From contig MVQY01000153.1 in assembly GCA_002067325.1 (NCBI GenBank), positions 1 through 15,598 on the forward strand: a stretch of 15,598 nucleotides of DNA. The letters run 5' to 3'. The DNA is from Methanobacterium sp. PtaU1.Bin097. GTDB lineage: Archaea > Methanobacteriota > Methanobacteria > Methanobacteriales > Methanobacteriaceae. A model generated the notes under the pieces. It saw only the letters and a program-made list of their open reading frames with translations, was not told the DNA's origin and did no database searches. A program made the position numbers and the translations under genes. The stretch's first letter is position 1, and the number at the start of each line of letters is the position of its first letter. This document shows, one piece after another, positions 6,581 to 14,817 of this stretch.

Positions 6581-7630
6581 ATGAACATTAATGATCGTCC
6601 GGATGTTTCAGCAGAAAAATTACAGGGTACTGTTGAGAATGCCTTAAATGGCTTAAAAATATTTAATCTTTTAAAAACCTCTATAGAACTTGGGATTTTT
6701 GATTTTTTAAACGAACCAATGTCTTGCGAGCAAGTTTCTAATAAACTGGGAGTTGAACCTATTTTAACTTATTATCTCTTGGAAATACTGGCAAAACTAG
6801 GTTTAATGGATAAAACAGGGAAATTTTATAAAAATTCAAGGACAGCTAAAGTTTTTTTAAATTCCGAATCTGATTACAACAGAAATAAATGCATACTATC
6901 CTTAGAAGGAAACGTTGATCTCTGGAATAATTTAAATAACACCTTACATGGCAAAATATCCCGGGAAGATGAATCTTTCTTCCCTGAGATCATACAGGTG
7001 ATGGCTGAAGATTGTTTATCTGGTGAATTACATGATACAGTTGATTTAGTAGCAGATTGTGATGAATTTAAGAGTTCTAAGACTTTGCTTGATGTTGGAG
7101 GAGGCCATGGATTGTATTCTATAGCTTTCAGTCAGATGAATCCGAATTTACAGTGTTATGTTTTCGATTTTCCAGAGGTTTTAAAGGAAACACAGAAATT
7201 CATTGAAAGGTACAGTTCCAGCGTTTTAACTATCCCCGGGAATTTTTACAGGGATGATTTTGGCGGTAGTTATGACATGATCTTTTCTTCATACAATCCG
7301 GGAGGAAAAAACCCAAAAATAGCCGAAAAAATTTATAATTCCCTGAATTTGGATGGATTATTTGTAAACAAACAGTACTTCCCAGAAGAGAGTAAAAATT
7401 CCCTGGGAGACCTCTTAGATAACATGGAATGGAACTTCACCAATTTTGAGAAGTCCAATAAAGCAGAAAGACGATTCAGCTTTAAAGGTGATTTAGGTTT
7501 CGAGGAATATTTAGAGTTTTTAGAGGGTCTTGGATTTTCAATCATAGGTACTCATGACATAAGCCATCTCAACACGTCATTTGGTACAAGATCAGAAGAT
7601 AAAGTCATAATAGCTAAAAAAGTGAGATAA
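6581..7630 (+). CDS. Methyltransf_2-type SAM methyltransferase, copy 1
   Basis: A 349-residue class I methyltransferase with the architecture of acetylserotonin/plant-type O-methyltransferases. An N-terminal winged-helix dimerisation domain covers about residues 15-95 (ALNGLKIFNLLKTSIELGIF, VSNKLGVEPILTYYLLEIL). The catalytic domain has SAM motif I LLDVGGGHGLYS at 169-180 and VFDFPEV at 194-200. The region that normally carries the catalytic base (LHDW) reads SSYNPGGKN at 236-244, so the usual His is absent. The methylated atom and substrate are therefore open. Known relatives act on small aromatic compounds, and BzaC O-methylates a benzimidazole lower ligand of corrinoids. A longer frame from TTG at 6545 is rejected because the ATG at 6581 follows GTGATAAAACA and matches the start of copy 2. 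Directly abuts the permease gene. Confidence 0.85.
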   Translation: MNINDRPDVSAEKLQGTVENALNGLKIFNLLKTSIELGIFDFLNEPMSCEQVSNKLGVEPILTYYLLEILAKLGLMDKTGKFYKNSRTAKVFLNSESDYNRNKCILSLEGNVDLWNNLNNTLHGKISREDESFFPEIIQVMAEDCLSGELHDTVDLVADCDEFKSSKTLLDVGGGHGLYSIAFSQMNPNLQCYVFDFPEVLKETQKFIERYSSSVLTIPGNFYRDDFGGSYDMIFSSYNPGGKNPKIAEKIYNSLNLDGLFVNKQYFPEESKNSLGDLLDNMEWNFTNFEKSNKAERRFSFKGDLGFEEYLEFLEGLGFSIIGTHDISHLNTSFGTRSEDKVIIAKKVR

Positions 7631-8685
7631 GTGAGCTTCAAAGACGAAACAGTATCAGGTTACAAATCTTACCTGAGGAATAAGTTATATATTGGGGCAG
7701 TTTTAGTCGTAGCCTTAACTGTTACCATTATATTTTCCATTAAAGTGGGAGCTGCAAATTTATCCGTATATGAAATATTAAATGGCTTAGTTAACAGTCA
7801 AGCTGCCGGGGCTTCAATCATATGGAATATCCGTATTCCCCGTATCCTTGCCGCTATAATAGCAGGGTGCTGTATGGGTATTGAAGGATGTATAATGCAG
7901 AATGTGCTCAGGAACCCATTGGCAAGCCCATACACAATGGGAATTTCACAGGGGGCTGCTTTTGGAGCTGCATTTGCCATCATAGTCTTGGGTGCTGGGG
8001 CATTAAACAGTACCCAGGCTGATGCAGTTATCGTGAACAACCCTTACCTCACTGTTTTTGCAGCATTTTTAGGGGCGATGATTGGTGTTAGCATAATCCT
8101 TTTAATAGCCAGGGTCAGGAGTGTAACACCGGAAGCGATGATACTCGCTGGAGTGGCCATGAGTGCCATGTTCACCGCGGGGACGATGTTTTTACAGTAC
8201 TTTGCATCGGATACCCAGGTGGCAGCCACTGTCTTCTGGACTTTTGGAGATGTTGGAAGGGCGGTGTGGAGTGATGTCTGGATCATGTTCATACTCCTGA
8301 TACCGGCATTAGCATATTTCATGTATCATGCATGGGATTATAACAGTCTTGAAATTGGTGAGGAGACTGCGAAAGGTTTAGGGGTTAATACGGATAGGAT
8401 AAGGTTACATGGAATGCTCATCTCTTCATTTACATCGGCAGTGACAGTAGCGTTTCTGGGAGTTATCGGTTTTGTAGGATTAATAGCACCACACATCATG
8501 AGGAGAATTATAGGAACCGACCACAGGTTTTTAATTCCCACATCCGCTATCCTGGGCGCTCTAATACTTCTGGTATCTGATACAGTTGCCAGGGCCATAT
8601 TAGCTCCAATTGTGTTACCAGTGGGTATTATAACTTCATTTTTAGGTGCACCTCTATTCTTCTATATAATAATGAAAATGGGGCG

Positions 8686-8689
<4 letters not shown>
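7631..8689 (+). CDS. FecCD/BtuC-type ABC transporter permease
   Basis: A 352-residue polytopic membrane protein with about ten hydrophobic segments, the normal size for the family that transports corrinoids, heme and ferric siderophores. Signature segments are IRIPRILAAIIAG (67-79), LRNPLASPYTMGISQGAA (93-110), the ATPase-contacting loop GEETAKGLGVN (243-253), GFVGLIAPHIMRRIIGTDHR (280-299) and PVGIITSFLGAPLFFYII (330-347). It starts with GTG immediately after the methyltransferase stop and ends by overlapping the ATPase start by four bases (ATGA), so the three are translationally coupled. As the only intact permease in the window it must serve all four binding proteins, unless partners lie elsewhere. 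The family does not reveal the ligand. Confidence 0.95.
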
Positions 8690-9450
<761 letters not shown>

Positions 9451-9480
9451 TTTAAATATTTAAATCGTTGCACAATAGTT

Positions 9481-9504
9481 ACTAATCTAATTAGTCCTTT
9501 TTTT
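9481..9504 (+). terminator. Hairpin plus T-tract after the transporter operon
   Basis: ACTAAT-CTA-ATTAGT is a perfect 6-base inverted repeat followed by CC and seven T residues. This resembles an intrinsic terminator, and T-tracts alone can terminate archaeal RNA polymerase. It separates the intact transporter operon from the duplicated module downstream. Confidence 0.6.
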
Positions 9505-9597
9505 AACATTATTTACTTCATAAACCTATTAATATTGCCAATTTAGACCAAATTTTAGTGCCTCAAATTTGAATTATATTTTCATATCAATTTTCCA

Positions 9598-9615
9598 TCG
9601 AAAGTTTTTTATACC
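9598..9615 (+). promoter_or_regulatory. Promoter of binding protein 4
   Basis: CGAAA followed by TTTTTTATACC forms a plausible BRE-TATA pair about 55-60 bases before the coding start. No GAACAGTTC palindrome precedes it, so this copy appears to have left the shared operator regulation. Confidence 0.5.
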
Positions 9616-9668
9616 TATTTATTCAACTTTTGTTTAATTTTTTTCAAGTTATATTGAATTGGGCATAG

Positions 9669-10793
9669 GTGATTATTATCAATCGAAAAATAGTTATAAT
9701 CATTATTATAGGGATTTTATGTCTTGGTGGGATTTTATATTTTTTTCTAGGTTTGGAAAAAGTAAGTTCAGATACAAGTACAGTTTCAATAACAGACGCA
9801 GCAAATAGAACAGTTCAGGTCCCAGTCCAAGTAAATAGAGTAGTGGGAACAGGCACTTCTAACAGAAATATAATATATTTAAACTCCAGTGATAAATTGG
9901 TTGGAGTAGAACAGATCGAATCTAGTTCAGCCGGAGGATGGGAAAATCAGTTGCCTTATATGATTGCAAATCCAGAATTAAGGAATTTACCCGTCATAGG
10001 CGATGCACGTAAAAACTTGGTAAATTACGAAAAAATAATAGAACTTGATCCAGACGTAATATTTGCCGGGAATCCACAACAAGCAGTGGATATACAAAAT
10101 AAAACAGGTATTCCCACAGTTGTTGTGTATGTAGGGGCGGTTGAAACACCTGAACAGATGGATAAGTATAAAGAATCTTTGAAGATAATGGGTAAAGTGT
10201 TAGGTAAGGAAACTAGGGCAGATGAACTGGTTAACTATATCGATTCCTGCCAAGAGGATCTTGCTAACAGGACAAGGAATGTTTCTAGCAACAAAACAGT
10301 TTATGTTGGTGGGCAGGTTTACTATGGTGCACATGATATCACATCCACGAATCCTCATTATCCTCCTTTCACACTGTTAAATGCAAACAATATTGCCAGT
10401 GTTATCAACACTACTGCAAATGCTACTTCACATGCTCAGATAGATAGAGAACAGTTGATAAAATGGAATCCTGACGTGATCTTCATTGAATCTGGAAGTT
10501 TAACTTCAGTAATGAACGACACCAGCAAACATCCTGAGTACAATGATCTTAAAGCTATACAGGATGGAAATGTCTATGAAGTATTGTCCTGCTGTTATGA
10601 TAAGGATATAATGTTTGCAGATGCCTATTACATTGGAAAAATTCTCTACCCAGAGCAGTTTAGCGATGTAGATCCGGGAGAGAAAGCTAATGAAATATTT
10701 ATGGAGTTCAACGGCGGATCAGGCGGATCAGTTTACGATACTTTTAAGACACAGTTTGGTGAATTCAAAGAACTGGATCTCCGCACTCTTTAA
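9669..10793 (+). CDS. ABC transporter substrate-binding protein 4 (divergent ligand pocket)
   Basis: A 374-residue paralogue, closest in its C-terminal layout to paralogue 3. Residues 8-27 form the anchor. The N-lobe has ITDAANRTVQVPVQVNRVVG, but the pocket segment reads GTGTSNRNIIYLNSSDK: the Cys found in the other three is Thr (T62). In the C-lobe the loop is three residues shorter (VLSCCYDKDIMFADAYY) and carries two adjacent Cys. These changes suggest a different or relaxed ligand. The GTG at 9669 lies within the ribosome-binding-like GGTGAT, preceded by an in-frame TAG. The codon aligned with the ATG of paralogue 1 is ATC at 9678, so translation may start at a non-standard codon. It is followed 14 bases later by methyltransferase copy 2. 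Confidence 0.87.
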   Translation: MIIINRKIVIIIIIGILCLGGILYFFLGLEKVSSDTSTVSITDAANRTVQVPVQVNRVVGTGTSNRNIIYLNSSDKLVGVEQIESSSAGGWENQLPYMIANPELRNLPVIGDARKNLVNYEKIIELDPDVIFAGNPQQAVDIQNKTGIPTVVVYVGAVETPEQMDKYKESLKIMGKVLGKETRADELVNYIDSCQEDLANRTRNVSSNKTVYVGGQVYYGAHDITSTNPHYPPFTLLNANNIASVINTTANATSHAQIDREQLIKWNPDVIFIESGSLTSVMNDTSKHPEYNDLKAIQDGNVYEVLSCCYDKDIMFADAYYIGKILYPEQFSDVDPGEKANEIFMEFNGGSGGSVYDTFKTQFGEFKELDLRTL

Positions 10794-10807
10794 TCTGAAG
10801 TGATAAA

Positions 10808-11857
10808 ATGAACCTTAAAGATCGTCCAGATGTTTCACCAGGACAACTTCATGACACTGTTGAGAATGCCCTGAATGGTTTAAAAGTATTCAATCTTCTT
10901 AATATTTCAATAGAACTTGATATTTTCGATTTTTTAAACAAACAAATGACTTATAAACAGATTTCCGAAAAACTGGGAATTGAACCAGTGCTAACTTATT
11001 ATCTTTTAGAGGCGCTGGTAAAATTAGGATTAATAGAGAAATTGGGAGAGTTTTATAAAAACACAAGAGCATCCCAACTGTACTTAAACTCTGAATCTGA
11101 TTATAATCAGAGCAACTGTATGTTATTTTTAAAAGGGAAGGCTGATTCATGGAACAATTTAGAACATGCATTAAAAGGGGATTTATATCAGAAAGATGAG
11201 AATTCATATCCTTTTCTTATACAAGCAGTAGCAGAGGATTGTTTATCTGGAGAACTACAGGAGACCATCGAATTAGTGGCCAATTATAATGAATTTAAAC
11301 GTTCAAAAACTTTACTTGATGTTGGAGGCGGCCATGGGCTATATTCTATAGCTTTCAATCAAGCGAATCCGGATTTACAGTGTTATGTTTTCGATTTTCC
11401 AGAGGTTTTAAAGGAAACACAGAAATTTATTGAAAAGTACAACTCCAGTGTTTCGACTATCCCTGGAAATTTCTATACAGATGATTTTGTAGGTAGCTAC
11501 GACATAATTTTTTCTTCATACAATCCTGGGGGTAAAAATCCCGAAATCGCCAAAAAGGTTTATAATTCCTTGAATTTAAATGGATTGTTTCTAAATAAAC
11601 AGTACTTCCCTGAAGATGAGAAAGATACATTGGAAGCTAATCTGGATAGCTTAGAATGGAATTTCACAAACTTTGAAAAAACGTCAAACAGCAAGGAAAG
11701 GTTTAGTTTTAAAGGAGATTTATCATTTGAAGATTATATAACTTTTTTAGAAAATTTAAGGTTTAATATAATTGATATTCATTATATAGACCATTTCAAT
11801 TCACCATTCGGACCTAAAGCAGTAAATAAACTCATAGTTGCTAAAAAAGTGAGATAA
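10808..11857 (+). CDS. Methyltransf_2-type SAM methyltransferase, copy 2
   Basis: A 349-residue duplicate of the methyltransferase at 6581-7630, the same length throughout. It keeps the N-terminal dimerisation domain, motif I LLDVGGGHGLYS at 169-180, VFDFPEV at 194-200 and SSYNPGGKN at 236-244 in place of the usual catalytic His region. Conservation of that unusual segment in both copies argues that it matters and that both are functional. Divergence is concentrated in the N-terminal domain and the C-terminal 60 residues. A 55-base stretch around VFDFPEV is identical in DNA between the copies. The start ATG follows GTGATAAA. Its stop is followed directly by a relic of a permease start, as copy 1 is followed by the intact permease. 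Confidence 0.85.
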   Translation: MNLKDRPDVSPGQLHDTVENALNGLKVFNLLNISIELDIFDFLNKQMTYKQISEKLGIEPVLTYYLLEALVKLGLIEKLGEFYKNTRASQLYLNSESDYNQSNCMLFLKGKADSWNNLEHALKGDLYQKDENSYPFLIQAVAEDCLSGELQETIELVANYNEFKRSKTLLDVGGGHGLYSIAFNQANPDLQCYVFDFPEVLKETQKFIEKYNSSVSTIPGNFYTDDFVGSYDIIFSSYNPGGKNPEIAKKVYNSLNLNGLFLNKQYFPEDEKDTLEANLDSLEWNFTNFEKTSNSKERFSFKGDLSFEDYITFLENLRFNIIDIHYIDHFNSPFGPKAVNKLIVAKKVR

Positions 11858-11902
11858 ATGAGCTTCAAAGACGAAACAGTAACGGTTACAAACCTTATGT
11901 GA
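11858..11902 (+). pseudogene. Relic of the permease N-terminus
   Basis: ATG directly after the methyltransferase stop begins a reading frame MSFKDETV that matches the first eight residues of the intact permease (7631 onward) almost base for base. A one-base deletion near 11882 then shifts the frame, and TGA follows at codon 15. With the deletion restored, the next codons read GYKPYVK against GYKSYLR in the intact gene. Homology fades at about 11905. This marks the 3' edge of the duplicated module and shows that the second transporter copy was lost. Confidence 0.85.
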
Positions 11903-11942
11903 AACATCGCTGTTGAAAATCATAAATTTTCTATTTTTATTA

Positions 11943-11978
11943 ATATTCATAAAATTAATTAGTAATATATATTCATAA
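11943..11978 (+). promoter_or_regulatory. Promoter and ATATTCATAA direct repeats before the 592-residue gene
   Basis: ATATTCATAA occurs at 11943-11952 and again at 11969-11978, 26 bases apart. The second overlaps the TATA-like TAATATATATT, about 25-30 bases before the ATG at 11995. The reverse complement of the same ten bases lies upstream of the nifX-like gene. Direct repeats bracketing a TATA box suggest a regulator site. Low-complexity A+T sequence makes chance possible. Confidence 0.45.
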
Positions 11979-11994
11979 TAATAACGGTGATCGC

Positions 11995-13773
11995 ATGGAA
12001 AAAGTAATAATAGCCGCTATTATGGCTTCCACCTCGGAAGTAGATTTAATGACCAATGACCGTATAGAAGCCCTTACCAAGGGGCATGGTATGTTGAATA
12101 TTGCCGCCATTTGTGCAGCCAATTCTATAACTGAAGATGTCCTTAAAGGGATTGAAATAAGGTTGACCGACGAAAACAGGCAGTATCTACCCATCGATGA
12201 TGTGCTTAAAAAGGCCATAGACTCTGCAAAAATGGCCGGTGCTGATGCAGCCAATGCCGCGTTGATAAGTGCAACTTTATGTTACCTGGCTGGTTCTAAT
12301 GCACAAGCAGGAGTACCCGCAGGGAACAGGAAATTAGGGGCCATGGCCCGGATGATTGCCGGAGTTGACAGATGTGGCGTTCTGGCCATACCCACCTCAA
12401 AAGCGAACAATAAAATATCAGGTTACGCTGCTGTAAAAGCGATATACGATGATATTTTCGCCAATAAACTCACTGAAATCGATGGGAGTATCGTTCCCTT
12501 AGGCGTAGGGGGAGGTCCCCTATATGGACACGGGGCGCTTGGTGAAGATGAAGGTTTCCCTAAACTGGCTAAAAATGGAGCTGCTGCTGGAACAAGAGGC
12601 ATGTTAACTGCCTATACAAATGTGGGAATGCCTCCCAGCCCTATACTGGCGGCCATATTTGGAGTGGCTGGTATACTGGAAATCGTTCATCCCGACTCTG
12701 AAGTTGGAGAATATTATGGAGAATTCTTTAAAGCCAACAGCGCTTATGTCGCTGGTGTGGGGGCAGTTGAAGCGGCCGGACTTCCAGAAAAACTCCACAT
12801 CAGGGGAACCGGTGAGGAATATGACACCGCCCAGTTGGTGGGTGATTTAGGAGTGATTTTGAAGGACATAGGAGGACCATCAGTGATAGGTATGATGGTT
12901 TTCGAAGAATTGCTGGCTGCATTTGAGGAATCCCTTGCAATCGGGGCTGGTTTTTCAGGTGGACCTCTGCAACCTCCATTAGGCCATATGTCCGCTGATG
13001 CCGTGCTCGCCATGAAGTTAATCATGGAAAATGAAGGAGATCTGGAAAAAGCTGCAGATAAAATAAGGGAAGTTAAAGAACAGTTCTGGCTGGAACCAGA
13101 AGTGGCCATGATAGCCACCAACACCATCTCCAGAAAGGCAGAACAGGTGCAGAGGGGACCAGTTACCCGGGCCTGCATACTGGCCACCGATGGTGCACGG
13201 GCTAAAGGAGTATACGACCGTGCTAAATTCACCTACCAGCAGCTGGAAGCGGGTAAAGAACTGGATGAGATAGTCCGAATGCTGGATGATGAAAAACTAA
13301 ATGAGGTAGAAACGGCCTGCAGTAACTTATTAAGCGGTATGACTGGTAAAGACATAAAAATCAAGGTCACAAAATTTGCAGGATGTGCCAGAAGAAAACC
13401 CAGTGAATTTTTAATGAAGTACTGTGGATTTGACACCGATGCAGATCTAGAAATAACCATCGATGGACAAAAAGTAATTCTCGAAGGATTGTCCCACAAG
13501 GTAATACCTGACGCTGTTTTAAACAAAAAAACAGATATACTTGAAGCGATACCTTTAGGTGCAGTTCCTATTACTGAGTTACAGCTTTCTGGTCACAGTA
13601 TCATTAATATCATCGTACCGGCTGCTGTTGCTGGAGCTATGGGCAAATTATCAGTTGATGATATAGGTACAAAAGTTATCTCAGGGGCCTATATTTCTTC
13701 AGCAATACCAGGGGGAAGTCCCAGAGCAAAAGAAGTTGCAAAACGAGCTAAAAGGATTATGTCTGAGTTATGA
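11995..13773 (+). CDS. Unrecognised 592-residue protein, operonic with a LarC2-like protein
   Basis: I do not recognise this family. The protein is soluble-looking, rich in Gly and Ala, with no signal peptide or convincing membrane segment. The N-terminal part has HGMLNIAAICAANSITEDVL (31-50) and AGSNAQAGVPAGNRKLGAMA (99-118). A Gly-rich loop, VPLGVGGGPLYGHG, follows at 167-180, then TNVGMPPSP (208-216). The middle has GAGFSGGPLQPPLGHMSADA (317-336). The C-terminal third has FAGCARRKP (461-469) and a Gly/Ala-rich tail with VPAAVAGAMGKLS. Cysteines at 40, 96, 127, 394, 442, 464 and 477 could include ligands or catalytic residues. The repeated Gly-rich motifs look like those of an enzyme. A faint resemblance of 99-118 to serine-dehydratase/YhaM-type sequences is not enough for a call. 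Start ATG has GGTGATCGC before it. The next gene begins 15 bases after the stop. Confidence 0.85.
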   Translation: MEKVIIAAIMASTSEVDLMTNDRIEALTKGHGMLNIAAICAANSITEDVLKGIEIRLTDENRQYLPIDDVLKKAIDSAKMAGADAANAALISATLCYLAGSNAQAGVPAGNRKLGAMARMIAGVDRCGVLAIPTSKANNKISGYAAVKAIYDDIFANKLTEIDGSIVPLGVGGGPLYGHGALGEDEGFPKLAKNGAAAGTRGMLTAYTNVGMPPSPILAAIFGVAGILEIVHPDSEVGEYYGEFFKANSAYVAGVGAVEAAGLPEKLHIRGTGEEYDTAQLVGDLGVILKDIGGPSVIGMMVFEELLAAFEESLAIGAGFSGGPLQPPLGHMSADAVLAMKLIMENEGDLEKAADKIREVKEQFWLEPEVAMIATNTISRKAEQVQRGPVTRACILATDGARAKGVYDRAKFTYQQLEAGKELDEIVRMLDDEKLNEVETACSNLLSGMTGKDIKIKVTKFAGCARRKPSEFLMKYCGFDTDADLEITIDGQKVILEGLSHKVIPDAVLNKKTDILEAIPLGAVPITELQLSGHSIINIIVPAAVAGAMGKLSVDDIGTKVISGAYISSAIPGGSPRAKEVAKRAKRIMSEL

Positions 13774-13788
13774 TATCCGGTGGGGAAA

Positions 13789-14289
13789 ATGCTACTCATG
13801 ACCACCATAGACGACCTGCCACCGGAAACTCTGTCACATATCATCGATCGGACTCTGGAAAAAGGTGCAAATAACATCCATATTCTAAATGCCATCACCA
13901 AGAAGGGGAGGATGGAACATATCGTCCTTGTGGATACGGATGAAAGTTACTTGGATGATGTTTGTTCTCTCCTGGCCCTGGAATTCGGCACATTAGGGAT
14001 TAAAACATTTAAATATGAGCATGTGAAGTTTCCTTTTGAAACCAGAAGCAAAAAGGTGATGATACAGGCAGACGACGTCCATTTAGAGATGGAAATAGGG
14101 GTGAAATTTGTTAAAAAGGATGATGAAATAATTTCTCTCAAGGCAGAGTATGAGGATCTAGAATCCATGATAGTTGCACTCAATTCAAGGGGGATAAATA
14201 TCCCACTATCAAAACTCAAGACCTTAATAGAAGCGGAAGCCTATAAAAATGTATTAGAAGATAAAAGGATCTCTATTAATGTCAGATAA
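13789..14289 (+). CDS. Stand-alone LarC2-like (nickel-pincer cofactor cyclometallase) domain protein
   Basis: A 166-residue protein that aligns with the C-terminal domain of LarC (DUF111 family), which uses CTP to insert nickel into the pincer nucleotide cofactor. Matching blocks are TTIDDLPPE (5-13; LarC V-N-I-D-D-M-x-P-E), the region AITKKGR (35-41; LarC P-I-Q-M-K-K-x-R), EFGTLGIKTFKYEHVKFPFE (65-84; LarC E-T-T-T-L-G-V-R) and ISLKAEYEDLESM (115-127; LarC K-P-E-Y-E-D). The N-terminal LarC1 domain is missing and nothing like it is adjacent. The GTG at 13780 is inside the ribosome binding site GGTGGGG, so ATG 13789 is the start. Family assignment is from recalled sequence patterns. Function may differ from lactate-racemase cofactor synthesis, as no LarA, LarB or LarE is in the window. 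Confidence 0.8.
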   Translation: MLLMTTIDDLPPETLSHIIDRTLEKGANNIHILNAITKKGRMEHIVLVDTDESYLDDVCSLLALEFGTLGIKTFKYEHVKFPFETRSKKVMIQADDVHLEMEIGVKFVKKDDEIISLKAEYEDLESMIVALNSRGINIPLSKLKTLIEAEAYKNVLEDKRISINVR

Positions 14290-14338
14290 AACAAAAACCT
14301 CTAATTGTTAATTTTCTTTACCCTTTTCTATTTTTATT
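14290..14338 (+). terminator. T-rich region after the LarC2-like gene
   Basis: Several pyrimidine runs (TTTTCTTT, CCCTTTTCT, TTTTTATT) follow the stop within 50 bases, consistent with archaeal T-tract termination. No stable hairpin is visible. Confidence 0.4.
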
Positions 14339-14341
14339 AAA

Positions 14342-14366
14342 TTTATATAGTTATGAATATATATTC
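14342..14366 (+). promoter_or_regulatory. Promoter and palindrome before the nifX-like gene
   Basis: TATA box TTTATATA at 14342-14349. Just downstream, GAATATATATTC at 14355-14366 is a perfect palindrome placed between TATA box and expected transcription start, a classic repressor position. TTATGAATAT at 14351-14360 is the exact reverse complement of the ATATTCATAA repeats before the 592-residue gene. Confidence 0.5.
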
Positions 14367-14409
14367 TTTATATGGATTCTATCAATGAATTTTCAGTGGA
14401 GTAATATTC

Positions 14410-14769
14410 ATGAAAATAGCTATTACAACAGAAGAAAGGGGATTAAATTCCAATGTAAGTCCGGTATTCGGAAGAAGCCCCTATGTAACAATTGTATATT
14501 TAGAGAATAACGAAATTAGAAAGGAAAACACCATGGAAAACCCGACAAGACTTGAGAAAGGAGCAGGAAATTTATTAGCAGATTTCCTGGTAAACAAGGG
14601 GATCGACACCGTGATTTCTGGAGAAATGGGTCCAGTCGCCTTCTATATCTTAAGAAACGCAGACATCACCGTCTATAAAGCCTCCCCTTTAGACGCCCGG
14701 AAAAATCTGAAACTCCTTAATGAAGGAAAATTAAAAGAAGTAACCTCACTTTCATCGGGATATCCTTAA
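14410..14769 (+). CDS. NifX/NifB-type iron-molybdenum cofactor-binding domain protein
   Basis: A 119-residue single-domain protein of the dinitrogenase iron-molybdenum cofactor biosynthesis family (NifX, NafY, NifB C-terminus; MTH1175 is an archaeal example). Diagnostic segments are MKIAITTEERGLNSNVSPVF (1-20) followed by GRSPYVTIVYLENNEI (21-36), GAGNLLADFLVNKGIDTVIS (51-70) and GEMGPVAFYILRNADITVYK (71-90). Family members bind or carry nitrogenase-type Fe-S cofactor precursors, but many archaeal ones occur without nitrogenase. No nif gene is in the window. The neighbour on the opposite strand is atwA, whose product acts in methyl-coenzyme M reductase activation, so a role in delivering a cluster there is conceivable. 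Start ATG has GTGGAG upstream. Confidence 0.88.
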   Translation: MKIAITTEERGLNSNVSPVFGRSPYVTIVYLENNEIRKENTMENPTRLEKGAGNLLADFLVNKGIDTVISGEMGPVAFYILRNADITVYKASPLDARKNLKLLNEGKLKEVTSLSSGYP

Positions 14770-14783
14770 AAAGAAAAAAAGAA
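14768..14783 (-). terminator. T-tract terminator of atwA
   Basis: On the minus strand this reads as T runs of seven and five separated by a C, starting about 35 bases after the atwA stop, in the short gap between two convergent genes. Confidence 0.5.
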
Positions 14784-14817
14784 GGAGGGATAAGAGGAAT
14801 ATTAGTATGTTCTTAGC

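Larger units (their letters stand above)
9669..11902 (+). repeat. Duplicated binding protein-methyltransferase-permease module (copy of 5412-7680)
   Basis: Gene order, junctions and reading-frame spacing are repeated: binding protein, methyltransferase, then permease start placed directly after the methyltransferase stop. Long identical DNA tracts persist within diverged genes. The second copy retains only about 45 bases of the permease and no ATPase. A tandem duplication followed by deletion is the simplest history. Confidence 0.8.

Noticed and set aside
6192..6581. 129-codon minus-strand frame overlapping binding protein 3
   Set aside because: Antisense to a well-supported gene, with no promoter, ribosome binding site or recognisable domain.
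12744..13232. 162-codon minus-strand frame within the 592-residue gene
   Set aside because: Long antisense frames arise by chance opposite Gly/Ala-rich coding sequence. The plus-strand frame is far longer, with a proper start and operon context.
13771..13789. Possible programmed frameshift fusing the 592-residue frame to the LarC2-like frame, as in bacterial LarC
   Set aside because: The upstream protein does not resemble LarC1, its frame ends in a plain TGA, and the downstream gene has its own strong ribosome binding site (GGTGGGG) and ATG.
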